A stretch of 64,000 bases of DNA from Bacteroidales bacterium. Lineage in GTDB: Bacteria > Bacteroidota > Bacteroidia > Bacteroidales > Prolixibacteraceae. Shown here one piece after another: positions 42,617 through 50,855 of this stretch. The stretch covers positions 186,001-250,000 of the forward strand of contig JAAYDJ010000035.1 in assembly GCA_012729335.1 (NCBI GenBank). The letters run 5' to 3'. Under the pieces are notes generated by a model. The model searched no databases, had not been told where the DNA came from, and saw nothing but the letters and a program-made list of their open reading frames with translations. Each line of letters opens with the position of its first letter. Position 1 is the stretch's first letter. Made by a program: the position numbers and the translations under genes.

Positions 42617-44317
42617 CTATTTTCCCTTCTCTTTCGTCCAGGCATCTTTCAGGGCCACCGTACGGTTGAAGACCGGTTTCCCCGGAGTGGAATCAGGATC
42701 GACGTTAAAATAGCCGATTCTTTCAAACTGGAAATGGGAAAATGGGACAGCCTGGACCAGGGAGGGTTCGACCCGGCATCCCTGTTTTATCACCAGGGAC
42801 CCGGGATTCAGGAACTCCTTGAAATCGCGTTCCTTTTCTTCGGAAAGATCCTCCACCATGAAGAGGCGGTCGTAAAGGCGTACTTCGGCTTCGACGGCAT
42901 GGGCCGCCGATACCCAGTGGATAGTGGCTTTCACCTTCCGCCCGTCGGGGGCATTCCCCCCCCGGGTTTCCGGATCATAAGTACAGAGCAGGGCCGTAAC
43001 CTCCCCCTTTTCATCGCGGACCACCTCCTGACAGGTGATGAAATAGGCGTAGCGGAGCCTTACCTCCCTGCCCGGGGCCAGCCTGAAGAATTTTGCGGGT
43101 GGATTCTCCATGAAATCTTCCCTTTCAATATAGAGTTCTCCCGAGAAAGGAACCAACCGCGTGCCGGCTTCCGGATCCTCGGGATTGTTGACGGCTTCCA
43201 CCATCTCGGCTTCCCCTGCCTGATAATTGGTGATGATCACCTTCAGGGGGTCGAGTACGCCCATCACCCTGGGAGCGGTCTTGTTAAGGTCTTCACGGAC
43301 ACTATGCTCCAGCAAAGTCACATCGCTGATCCCTTCGACTTTTGTCACTCCCACCCTTTCGGCAAAATTGCGGATCGAGGCGGGGGTATACCCCCTGCGA
43401 CGCAATCCTGAGATGGTGGGCATACGGGGGTCGTCCCACCCGCTTACATAACGCTCCTTCACCAGTTCCAGAAGCTTGCGCTTGCTCATCACGGTATAGG
43501 TAAGGTTGAGGCGGGCAAACTCGATCTGCCGGGGCCGGTAATCCCCCTCCTTTAGCTGGTCAATGAACCAGTCGTACAAAGGACGGTGTACTTCAAATTC
43601 AAGGGTACAGATGGAATGGGTGATTCCCTCCCAGTAGTCACACTGCCCGTGGGCAAAATCGTACATGGGGTAGATCACCCATTTGTCACCGGTGCGGTGG
43701 TGGGGGGTCTTCATGATCCGGTACAAAATCGGGTCACGCATATGCATGTTGGGGGAGGTCATGTCAATTTTGGCACGCAGTACACAGGCCCCTTCCTCAA
43801 AATCACCGTTTTTCATGGCTTCAAACAGCCGGAGGTTCTCCTCCACAGAACGGTTCCGGTACGGACTCTCAGTACCCGGCCGGGTGGGTGACCCCTTCTG
43901 GTTGCTGATGGTCTCCGCATCCTGGTCGTCAACATAAGCTTTGCCTTCCCTGATCAGCTTCAGGGCAAACGCATACAACCGGTCGAAATAGTCGGAAGCA
44001 TAAAAAAGCCGGTCACCCCAGTCAAATCCCAGCCACCGTACATCCTCCATGATGGAACGGACATACTCGTCCTCCTCCTTTTCGGGATTGGTATCGTCGA
44101 ACCTGAGATTGGTCATTCCCCCGTACTTCAACGCCGCGCCAAAATTGAGACAGATTGACTTGGCATGCCCAATGTGAAGATAACCATTGGGCTCGGGTGG
44201 AAACCGGGTATGCACCCTTCCGTCATTCTTCCCCTCACTGAGATCCTTCTCGATCTGCTGGTGTATGAAATTGCTCTTTGCGGTTACTTCCTGTCCGTTC
44301 GTTTCCTTATCTGTCAT
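42617..44317 (-). CDS. glnS: Glutaminyl-tRNA synthetase
   Basis: Class I synthetase charging tRNA-Gln (566 residues). HIGH lies in [15 protein letters not shown]; the second signature is VMSKRKL; the DDTNPEKE and [11 protein letters not shown] regions and the anticodon-binding beta barrels are present. Having glnS suggests direct glutaminylation rather than the amidotransferase route for tRNA-Gln. Its 103-base gap to the DUF5668 gene suggests a separate unit. Confidence 0.97.
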   Translation of the reverse strand: MTDKETNGQEVTAKSNFIHQQIEKDLSEGKNDGRVHTRFPPEPNGYLHIGHAKSICLNFGAALKYGGMTNLRFDDTNPEKEEDEYVRSIMEDVRWLGFDWGDRLFYASDYFDRLYAFALKLIREGKAYVDDQDAETISNQKGSPTRPGTESPYRNRSVEENLRLFEAMKNGDFEEGACVLRAKIDMTSPNMHMRDPILYRIMKTPHHRTGDKWVIYPMYDFAHGQCDYWEGITHSICTLEFEVHRPLYDWFIDQLKEGDYRPRQIEFARLNLTYTVMSKRKLLELVKERYVSGWDDPRMPTISGLRRRGYTPASIRNFAERVGVTKVEGISDVTLLEHSVREDLNKTAPRVMGVLDPLKVIITNYQAGEAEMVEAVNNPEDPEAGTRLVPFSGELYIEREDFMENPPAKFFRLAPGREVRLRYAYFITCQEVVRDEKGEVTALLCTYDPETRGGNAPDGRKVKATIHWVSAAHAVEAEVRLYDRLFMVEDLSEEKERDFKEFLNPGSLVIKQGCRVEPSLVQAVPFSHFQFERIGYFNVDPDSTPGKPVFNRTVALKDAWTKEKGK

Positions 44318-44597
44318 GGTCGTCTCTTTCTAATCCTGAAGTGATCTCCGGGAAACGCTCCCGGAAAAGGCCGGTCTTGCGGCGCGTCAAAGTTAAAAAA
44401 TGATTTTTGCCCTTGATTCCCCACCAGGGAAAATGTGGTACAGGGCATTAATTTCTTAAATTCGCCATAAAGAAAGTAACTGCCTCCCTGAATTAACGTT
44501 ACGGCAGGGAATGACCGGCCGCGGTCATCGTAAGGCCCTCAAAGGTATCCCCCCGGAAAAGTGGCGAACAAACTTCAGGAGGAACAAATATCGGAGC

Positions 44598-44963
44598 ATG
44601 CGCGATAAGATAATCATTGAGCTCGAGAACATGAAGTTTTACGCCTACCATGGCCACTACGAGGTGGAGCAGAAGGTGGGCAACCATTTTCTGGTAAGTC
44701 TGCTGGCCGAGACGGAGATGAGAACTGCCCTACAGTCCGACCGGCTCAGGGATGCCGTCGACTACCAACAGATCTACGCCCTGGTCCTGCGCGAAATGGA
44801 GATTCCCTCCCATCTCCTGGAGCATGTCGCCGAAAGAATCCTCTCTTCCCTGCTCAGCGAGGTCAAAGGGATTAGCTACGCCAGGGTGAAAATTTCCAAG
44901 ATGAACCCCCCCATGGGCGGGGAAATAGAAAAAGTGAGCGTGACCCTTGAAAGAGATATGTGA
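44598..44963 (+). CDS. folB: Dihydroneopterin aldolase
   Basis: FolB (121 residues) cleaves dihydroneopterin to hydroxymethyl-dihydropterin for folate synthesis. It has the aldolase pattern MKFYAYHGHYEVEQKVGNHFLV, DAVDYQQIYALV and HLLEHVAERI (active-site Glu and Lys positions). The start at 44598 follows the family N-terminus; the longer reading has no homology-like content. Compare the FolX-like gene at 21519, which lacks these aldolase-type residues. Confidence 0.93.
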   Translation: MRDKIIIELENMKFYAYHGHYEVEQKVGNHFLVSLLAETEMRTALQSDRLRDAVDYQQIYALVLREMEIPSHLLEHVAERILSSLLSEVKGISYARVKISKMNPPMGGEIEKVSVTLERDM

Positions 44964-44979
44964 AAAAGTACTATCTTTG
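44947..44979 (+). promoter_or_regulatory. Promoter of tRNA-Cys
   Basis: TTG at 44947-44949, 22 bases, then TATCTTTG at 44972-44979. It overlaps the last folB codons. The tRNA starts 54 bases after it. Confidence 0.6.
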
Positions 44980-44989
44980 CCGTCCGATA

Positions 44990-45016
44990 GGGAATCGGGA
45001 ATCGGGAATCGGGAAT
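44990..45016 (+). repeat. Heptanucleotide tandem repeat in the tRNA-Cys leader
   Basis: Three exact copies of GGGAATC and a fourth ending in ATA, followed by two copies of ATAAGAG, all between promoter and tRNA. Confidence 0.9.
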
Positions 45017-45032
45017 AAGAGATAAGAGATAG

Positions 45033-45103
45033 GGTTCCTTGGCCGAGTGGTTAGGTAGCGGTCTGCAAAACCGCCTACGGCGGTTCGATTCCGCCAGGAA
45101 CCT
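45033..45103 (+). tRNA. tRNA-Cys (anticodon GCA)
   Basis: A 71-base cloverleaf: acceptor GGTTCCT/AGGAACC, anticodon stem GCGGT/ACCGC with loop CTGCAAA (anticodon GCA at 45065-45067), T arm GGCGG-TTCGATT-CCGCC and discriminator U, the cysteine identity base. The CCA end is not encoded. A terminator follows at 45115. Confidence 0.96.
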
Positions 45104-45114
45104 CAAATTTAAAA

Positions 45115-45152
45115 ACCGTAGCGCTGAAAATCAAAGCGTTGCGGTTTTTTTT
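45115..45152 (+). terminator. Intrinsic terminator of the tRNA-Cys gene
   Basis: An 11-bp stem (45115-45125 with 45135-45145, including G-U pairs) and a run of eight T residues, directly downstream of the tRNA. Confidence 0.88.
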
Positions 45153-45300
45153 ACACCCCGATCTCTCCTGTGGACCCGGAATGATGCCGACATTTCCTAT
45201 TCAAGACAGCGTTAAACGATAATGGCCAGACCGGGTTTTGCCGGCCTTACGAAAATTGACTATTTTCGTCACCTCATACAGAACACCAGCCTGAGAAACC

Positions 45301-46455
45301 ATGATTTATGGAAAGATAACCTCATCAGAAGGGGCATTGGTCAGTTTTTCGATATTTGAAGGAACCGCTGCCGATGAATATCATCTGATGATTACCCCTT
45401 CTGCCGGAACGTCTGCCGATGTGCAATACCGGCAGATCGGACAGGCGGTGGAGGAGTTTTTGGTTTCCCGGCGCCTGGTTTGTCCGACGGTGATCTACCA
45501 CCGTTATTTTTCAAGCGATGTGGCGAACCATGCCGCTATCCTTCCCCTTCAGGAGAGAAACCTGGAAAACGTGATCTCATTGGTGCAGCAGCCCCCTGCC
45601 TTGGGGAACAAAATTCTGGCGTGGGTATATCTGGCCTCCTTTCACCAGAGTACTCCCCAAACCACATCCGATACCCGCACCTTCACCGTATCCCATAACG
45701 GATACGACCATATTTATACTTCCGGAATGGTGGCTCCCCAACAGAAGGGATCTCTGGAACAGACCAATGCCATTTTCGGGGAGTATGCCTCCCTGCTGAT
45801 GAGAGGAGGCCTTTCCCTGGCGGGCCATTGCATACGTACGTGGATCTTTGTCCGCGACATCGACAACAACTACGGGGGGATGGTCAAAGCCCGGAATGCC
45901 TTTTTCCAGAAAGAGGGACTGACTTCTGCCACGCGTTTCATTGCCAGTACCGGCATTGAGGGTAAAACAGCGCAGCCTGGCGCCCTGGTGGCCATGGATG
46001 CTTATGCCATCGGAGGGATTGCCCCTGCACAGATCAGCCATCTCAAAGGCCTCAGCCACCTCAGTCCCACCCACGTTTACGGAGTGGCCTTTGAACGGGG
46101 AACCACGGTCGATTATGGCGACCGCCGCCATATTTTCATCTCCGGAACCGCCAGTATCGACCACCGGGGCCATATACTCCACCAGGGTGACATTACCCGC
46201 CAGACCGGGAGGACCTTTACCAATATCAGGGTTTTACTGGAAGAAGCCGGCGCCTCCTTCAGGGATGTCTCCTCCATGATCGTTTACCTGCGCGACCTCG
46301 CCGACACCTCTTTTATCATCGCTTACCTGCAAGAACACTTCCCCGGTATTCCGGTGGTGGTGGCCATCGCCCCTGTATGCCGCCACGGATGGCTTGTCGA
46401 AGTGGAATGTACAGCTGCCGTTGCCGTGCAGAATCCGCAATTCAGGGATTTCTGA
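45301..46455 (+). CDS. YjgF/RidA-superfamily protein, chorismatase-like architecture
   Basis: A 384-residue protein with an N-terminal extension and two YjgF-type domains, residues about 130-245 (with YTSGMVAPQ, FGEYASLLMRGGL, TWIFVRDIDNNYGGM) and about 255-380 (HIFISGTASIDHRGHILHQGD, NIRVLLEEAGASFRDV, IVYLRDLAD, VCRHGWLVEVE). This two-domain form is that of chorismatases (FkbO, Hyg5, XanB2), which convert chorismate to hydroxybenzoates or related diols; the VCRxGWLVEVE end resembles theirs. It may instead be a plain Rid-type protein of unknown activity. A weak promoter-like TATTTTCG lies upstream. Confidence 0.65.
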   Translation: MIYGKITSSEGALVSFSIFEGTAADEYHLMITPSAGTSADVQYRQIGQAVEEFLVSRRLVCPTVIYHRYFSSDVANHAAILPLQERNLENVISLVQQPPALGNKILAWVYLASFHQSTPQTTSDTRTFTVSHNGYDHIYTSGMVAPQQKGSLEQTNAIFGEYASLLMRGGLSLAGHCIRTWIFVRDIDNNYGGMVKARNAFFQKEGLTSATRFIASTGIEGKTAQPGALVAMDAYAIGGIAPAQISHLKGLSHLSPTHVYGVAFERGTTVDYGDRRHIFISGTASIDHRGHILHQGDITRQTGRTFTNIRVLLEEAGASFRDVSSMIVYLRDLADTSFIIAYLQEHFPGIPVVVAIAPVCRHGWLVEVECTAAVAVQNPQFRDF

Positions 46456-46517
46456 CCCCCTGTTACGGAGGACTTCCCGCCGGACCAATGACTTTTACCA
46501 TTCCTCACAGGCGCCGG

Positions 46518-46994
46518 TCAGAGGTAGCGCCTGGTTTGTGAACGGTAGGCGGAGTATGCTTCCCCGAATCTTTCCCCCAGAAATGCTTCCTCGCCCTTTA
46601 CAATAAGATGGTAGACATAAAAACTGAACAACCCGGGCAGAACGGTCCACCATTTCAGGGTAAAGAGCATGACAGCCAGGGTGATCAGGTGAACGCCCAG
46701 ATACATCGGATTGCGGCTCCACCGGTATATTCCACTGGTGCGCAGCCGCGTCTCCTCCCTGGGCAGGCCGACCCGCAGGGAACTCCCCAGAGTAAATGAA
46801 CTGGCCAAAACCAGCACTCCCCCAGCCACCAGCGCCACCATCGCGGCAAGATCATAGCCCCAACCTGATGCCTGTCGTAAGTGGCCCGCCATCACCATCA
46901 CGTACACCCCGGCAAACCAGACCATGAATCCCGCTGCCTTCCCTGTAAAAAACAGCCAGGGATCAATCGTTGCCTTTCCATGAATTTCTGCCAT
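46518..46994 (-). CDS. Isoprenylcysteine carboxyl methyltransferase-like membrane protein
   Basis: Integral membrane protein (158 residues, four or five helices) of the ICMT/PEMT-like methyltransferase family. The C-terminal SAM motif GIYRWSRNPMYLGVHL and EEAFLGERFGEAYSAYRSQTRRYL are characteristic. Bacterial members methylate unknown small substrates. The longer reading adds 35 hydrophilic residues; I chose MAEIHGKATID at 46994 as start. The gap to the aldehyde dehydrogenase stop codon is 122 bases. Confidence 0.8.
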   Translation of the reverse strand: MAEIHGKATIDPWLFFTGKAAGFMVWFAGVYVMVMAGHLRQASGWGYDLAAMVALVAGGVLVLASSFTLGSSLRVGLPREETRLRTSGIYRWSRNPMYLGVHLITLAVMLFTLKWWTVLPGLFSFYVYHLIVKGEEAFLGERFGEAYSAYRSQTRRYL

Positions 46995-47116
46995 ACGCGC
47001 TTCCTCTGAAATGACATTATACGATTTTGTACCTTTATGTTCTCTTACCTCCTCTGATAAAGCATGGAAGGATTGTACCCACAGATCGCTTTCCGGCAAC
47101 TCCCATGATGGTGTGA

Positions 47117-48556
47117 TTATACTTTGCCAGTGTTTCTGACCAGCAATTTGGGCTCCATCATCTCCATGACTGAATACCTGACTCCTTCACGGCCGAAGCC
47201 TGAATCCTTCACCCCTCCGTAGGGCATGTGGTCAACCCGGAAAGTGGGCACATCATTGACCATCACTCCGCCCACCTCGAGTTGTTCAAAGGCCTGGTTC
47301 ATTTCATCGATGGCATTGGTGAAGATCCCTGCCTGCAGTCCGTAACGGGAGTCATTGACCATGCCAATGACTTCACCGAAACGGTCATAGGGTTCCAGGG
47401 TAACCACAGGCCCGAAGATTTCGAGGGCGCAGACTTTCATCCAGGGTTGGGTCCGGGTGATTACCGTGGGCGTAACCATCCTGCCCGTCCGGCTGCCACC
47501 GCAGAGCACCTTGGCCCCGGCGGCTTCGGCTTCACGGATCCAGCTCTCCACGCGGATGGCATTCGCCTCATCGATCATCACCGATACCTCCGTGGCCTGA
47601 TCCAGGGGATCGCCCACCCGGAGCCCCTTCACCCTTTCCACGAACCGCCCGGCAAAGGAGTCCATCAGGGAGCGGTGAATAAAAATGCGCTGAACATGAA
47701 TGCACACCTGCCCGGAATAGGCAAAGCTGCCGGCCAGGATTTTCTCCGTAGCCAGATCCAGGTCGGCAGTGGGAGTGACCACTACCCCGGCATTGCCTCC
47801 CAATTCCAGGAGTACCTTTTTCCTTCCCGCCCTGTTCTTGATATCCCAGCCCACTTCGGGCGATCCGGTGAAGCTGACCATTTTGATCCTTTCATCGGTG
47901 ACCAGGAGACTTCCGGCATCCCTGCCGGTGACCAGCACAGAAAGGGCCCCGGGGGGCAAATCCGTCTCATGGATGATGGCCGCCAGCTCCAGCACGGAGA
48001 GCGGTGTGGAGCGTGCCGGCTTGAGAATGATGGGATTTCCGGCCGCCAGGGCCGGAGCAATCTTATGCACCGCCAGGTTAAGAGGAAAATTAAAGGGAGC
48101 AATACCGGCCACCAATCCGAGGGGGAAATATCTTACCCACCCCTCCTTGCCCTCGCCTGAAGCGGTCCAGTCGAGCGATAATCCCTCGCGGGGCAGCCGT
48201 TTGGCCTCTTCGGCAGCCACCAGAAAGGTCTGGGCTGACCGGTCAACTTCCCCCAGAGCATAACGGATGGGCTTCCCCGACTCCAGACTGAGTACCCTGG
48301 CCAGCCGTTCCCTCTCCTGCCGCAACCTGGCCGAAACATGGCTGAGGATTTCATACTTCCGGTAGGAAGGAAGCCGTCTCATCTCCTCTTCCGCAGCTTT
48401 TCCGGCGACAATGGCCGTTTCCACTTCAGCCGCACCGGCCAGGGCCACCCGGGCAAACACCTTGCCATCGAATGGATTTACCACCTCCAGCCCAGGCGCT
48501 GCCCCGGCAAACCGCCCCGCCAGATAATACTGGTAATACGCCATAGAGTCTTGCAT
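47117..48556 (-). CDS. NAD(P)-dependent aldehyde dehydrogenase
   Basis: Aldehyde dehydrogenase (479 residues), which oxidises an aldehyde to an acid. Cofactor region: PFNFPLNLAVHKIAPALAAG, ILKPARSTP, SFTGSPEVGW; the catalytic Glu lies in LELGGNA and the catalytic Cys in FAYSGQVCIH. The motifs place it near lactaldehyde/glyceraldehyde or succinate-semialdehyde dehydrogenases; the substrate cannot be fixed. An ATG at 48544 (MAYYQ) is a second possible start. Repeat copy C lies just upstream and may hold its promoter. Confidence 0.9.
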   Translation of the reverse strand: MQDSMAYYQYYLAGRFAGAAPGLEVVNPFDGKVFARVALAGAAEVETAIVAGKAAEEEMRRLPSYRKYEILSHVSARLRQERERLARVLSLESGKPIRYALGEVDRSAQTFLVAAEEAKRLPREGLSLDWTASGEGKEGWVRYFPLGLVAGIAPFNFPLNLAVHKIAPALAAGNPIILKPARSTPLSVLELAAIIHETDLPPGALSVLVTGRDAGSLLVTDERIKMVSFTGSPEVGWDIKNRAGRKKVLLELGGNAGVVVTPTADLDLATEKILAGSFAYSGQVCIHVQRIFIHRSLMDSFAGRFVERVKGLRVGDPLDQATEVSVMIDEANAIRVESWIREAEAAGAKVLCGGSRTGRMVTPTVITRTQPWMKVCALEIFGPVVTLEPYDRFGEVIGMVNDSRYGLQAGIFTNAIDEMNQAFEQLEVGGVMVNDVPTFRVDHMPYGGVKDSGFGREGVRYSVMEMMEPKLLVRNTGKV

Positions 48557-48562
48557 TGCACT

Positions 48563-48698
48563 TGTCTATTTGTGAGTTGATGACTTGTACTTCAGTTGCA
48601 TCTGGAAGCGATGCCCGCTAAAGTGCATCACGCCCATGGAAGCCGCATGGACCAAATATACATGCCCTTTTCTGATCGGACTACCATGCGACTTTCAT
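48563..48698. repeat. Dispersed palindromic repeat, copy C
   Basis: About 136 bases, similar to copies A and B: same GACTTG-TACTTCAGTTG region, then CCGCATGG (48643-48650), CAAATATA (48653-48660, TATATTTG on the minus strand) and CCATGCGACTTTCAT. It lies about 7.6 kb away from copies A/B in the same orientation and just upstream of the aldehyde dehydrogenase gene. Confidence 0.85.
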
Positions 48699-48774
48699 GT
48701 GTTGCCCGGATGACAGAGCGTATGGGCTTCACCCGGTAAAACAAAAGCAACCGGAATGGTCGGGATTGCTCAAT

Positions 48775-49251
48775 TTAAACTCCGGCCACGATAACCGTGT
48801 AGTTCTTTCCGTACTTTTTGGCACATTTCGGACAATAGACGTACCACATGTACATTTTTTCGTATGCCAGCCCACGGGCTTTCACAGCGGCATCGAAATC
48901 CTTGCAGAATTTTCCGGTGTCGCTGTAAGGCCCTTCGTACACCCTGCTGTAAAACTTTCCGCTGAGGGTGGTATTCTCCGCCCCGGGGATTTCCCTGTCC
49001 ACCGCAATGAGAATGTCCATGTTCCAGCGGGAGGTGTGGTCTGAAAGCCCGAGATTGTCCACAAACCCGGCACCGGCATGGTTCACTTTTTCAAATACCC
49101 TTTTCATCACCTGCCCGAAATTCAGCGGCATGAAGAAAAATGTACACACTTTTTCCCTGATGAATTTTTTCTCTTTCCATTCATGGATTTTGTCATCCCA
49201 CACCGTTGGTTCAAACGGGGGACAACATTCCTGGTCTGATAATGGCTTCAT
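48775..49251 (-). CDS. Uncharacterised protein of the GyrI-like/hydrolase-annotated family
   Basis: A 158-residue protein beginning MKPLSDQECCPPFEPTVWDDK and ending in a CPKCAKKYGKNY motif. It has the shape of small soluble proteins often labelled hydrolase in Bacteroidota and related to GyrI-like small-molecule-binding domains (AGFVDNLGLSDHTSRWNMDILIAVDREIPGAENTTLSGKF). Two CxxC-like features near the C-terminus might bind a metal. I chose the start at 49251 (MKPLS) over a longer reading with 14 extra residues. Its function is unknown. Confidence 0.6.
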   Translation of the reverse strand: MKPLSDQECCPPFEPTVWDDKIHEWKEKKFIREKVCTFFFMPLNFGQVMKRVFEKVNHAGAGFVDNLGLSDHTSRWNMDILIAVDREIPGAENTTLSGKFYSRVYEGPYSDTGKFCKDFDAAVKARGLAYEKMYMWYVYCPKCAKKYGKNYTVIVAGV

Positions 49252-49380
49252 ATTCCTCCGGAATTTAAACAGTTTAGATGATTCTTCTTCCACAATTCAC
49301 TATAAAATTAGTGAAAGAGGGCCATTTCTGACCGCATGTCAGTGGATATTTTCAACAAAACAGGCGGGAAGCTGGTCACC

Positions 49381-49863
49381 TCACAATTCCTTGAGCATCC
49401 ATATGTTGCAGGCGAAGTGGCCGGAGTTACCCCATGGTGCGGGCAGATAGCGGAAGCCCGCTTTTTCATACATGCCCACCGCTTTGCCCAGTTCGGGGAA
49501 GGATTCGAGGTAGAGCTGCCTGAATCCCAACTGGCGGGCCGACTCAAAGCAGATTTCCATGAGGTGCCTGCCCGTTCCCTGACCACGGTAGGGTGCCGCC
49601 AGGTAAAACTTGACCAGCTCACCGCATCCCTCCGGTAACCCCGGAGTAGGATAGATCCCGCATCCCCCGGCCATGACGCCGTCGGCAATGGCAATCCAGT
49701 AAACCGAACGGGGATGCCGGAAGAGTTCAAAGAGATGATCGGTGGTGGGATCGGTATAGACCGTTCCCGGCCGGTCTACCCCGAACTCCCTGAATACCCC
49801 CCTGATCAGTTCGGCAATCCCCAGATTGTCACCAGGCTCTATCTGTCTGTATGCAACTGACAT
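49381..49863 (-). CDS. GNAT-family N-acetyltransferase
   Basis: Acetyltransferase (160 residues) with the acetyl-CoA loop YRGQGTGRHLM (motif A, Q/RxxGxG/A), ELVKFYLAAPYRGQG and the C-terminal MYEKAGFRYLPAPWGNSGH pattern. The substrate is unknown. It is downstream of the transport operon, 256 bases from the end of the ABC permease gene. Confidence 0.85.
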   Translation of the reverse strand: MSVAYRQIEPGDNLGIAELIRGVFREFGVDRPGTVYTDPTTDHLFELFRHPRSVYWIAIADGVMAGGCGIYPTPGLPEGCGELVKFYLAAPYRGQGTGRHLMEICFESARQLGFRQLYLESFPELGKAVGMYEKAGFRYLPAPWGNSGHFACNIWMLKEL

Positions 49864-50119
49864 AACATATGAAAACGGGGGTCCCCTGAAATCCAGCTCC
49901 TTGTTTCAGCCGTCAGCAACGCACTTACTTTACCCCGGAATTTCGGCAGACCACCATATTCCGACCGGAAAATTAAAAAATATACGGAATAAACCTTCTG
50001 GCTCTCTTCATTTGTTGCCAGTAAGCACCCCCGAAAACAATATGAACCACAATAACTGCCCCATAATGATTGCAACAATATCATTCTGAGCCGAAAATAC
50101 ACAAATATCGCCGAAGCCC

Positions 50120-50833
50120 CTAGATGAACCGTTCCCTCTTCTGGAGGTTGAAAAGCCCGTAAAGCAGGAAGATCACCATGCCCACTCCCAGGAAAAGGCG
50201 GTTTCGGGTGACGATGCCCTTCCAGATGATGGCGTTGAAGTTGTCGGGAAGCTCCATGGGATTCAGGAAGATATTCCACTGTGACCTGGCCAGCGATTCC
50301 GACATGATGAGCAGGGCGACCCCGATCAGGATCATCACCACGGCCGTACCGTTGCCGTTTTTGATCAGGGTTGAGAACATAAAGGCCGCCCCTCCCAGAA
50401 AACCAATCGGGAACATCAGCTGTACCGCCATCTCGACAGGTTTGACCGGATAGATCAGCACAGAGGAGAGATACCCGTAAAGAATCAGGATAACGAACAC
50501 CTGCACGAAAATCATGGCCAGCCTGACCAGCCACACCTTGTAACGGTAGTTGGGAATGCCGAAGAGGATTTCCAGAATCCGGGAATCCTCATCGTTCTGA
50601 ATGCCGAAAACCGAAGGATAAAAGACCAGAAGCACACCCGGGAAAAGAATAAGATTATAGATATCCCCTTCACCCACCGACTGGTTGTTGATTACCTCCG
50701 TGATGGCGAAGAAGAGGTAAAAAGCGAAGGAGGCCAGCAGGAACCAGAGGAACTTTCCGGCAAAGATGATCTTGAGGTTGTAACGGATGGTCCGCCACAA
50801 GTTGATCATGAAATTTTTCTGAAACAGCTTCAT
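50120..50833 (-). CDS. ABC-2-type transporter permease
   Basis: Integral membrane protein (237 residues, about six helices) of the ABC-2 permease type (FLWFLLASFAFYLFFAITEV, ILFPGVLLVFYPSVFG, NYRYKVWLVRLAMIFVQVFVILILYGYLS). The stretch GIQNDEDSRILEILFG fits the ABC-2 cytosolic helix that meets the ATPase. The only ATPase in view is the one fused to the upstream RND protein; the start lies 22 bases after that gene's stop, so they are co-transcribed and probably form one complex. This is the last gene of the transport operon. Confidence 0.82.
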   Translation of the reverse strand: MKLFQKNFMINLWRTIRYNLKIIFAGKFLWFLLASFAFYLFFAITEVINNQSVGEGDIYNLILFPGVLLVFYPSVFGIQNDEDSRILEILFGIPNYRYKVWLVRLAMIFVQVFVILILYGYLSSVLIYPVKPVEMAVQLMFPIGFLGGAAFMFSTLIKNGNGTAVVMILIGVALLIMSESLARSQWNIFLNPMELPDNFNAIIWKGIVTRNRLFLGVGMVIFLLYGLFNLQKRERFI

Positions 50834-50855
50834 ATTGTTCTATTTATCCGGGAGG

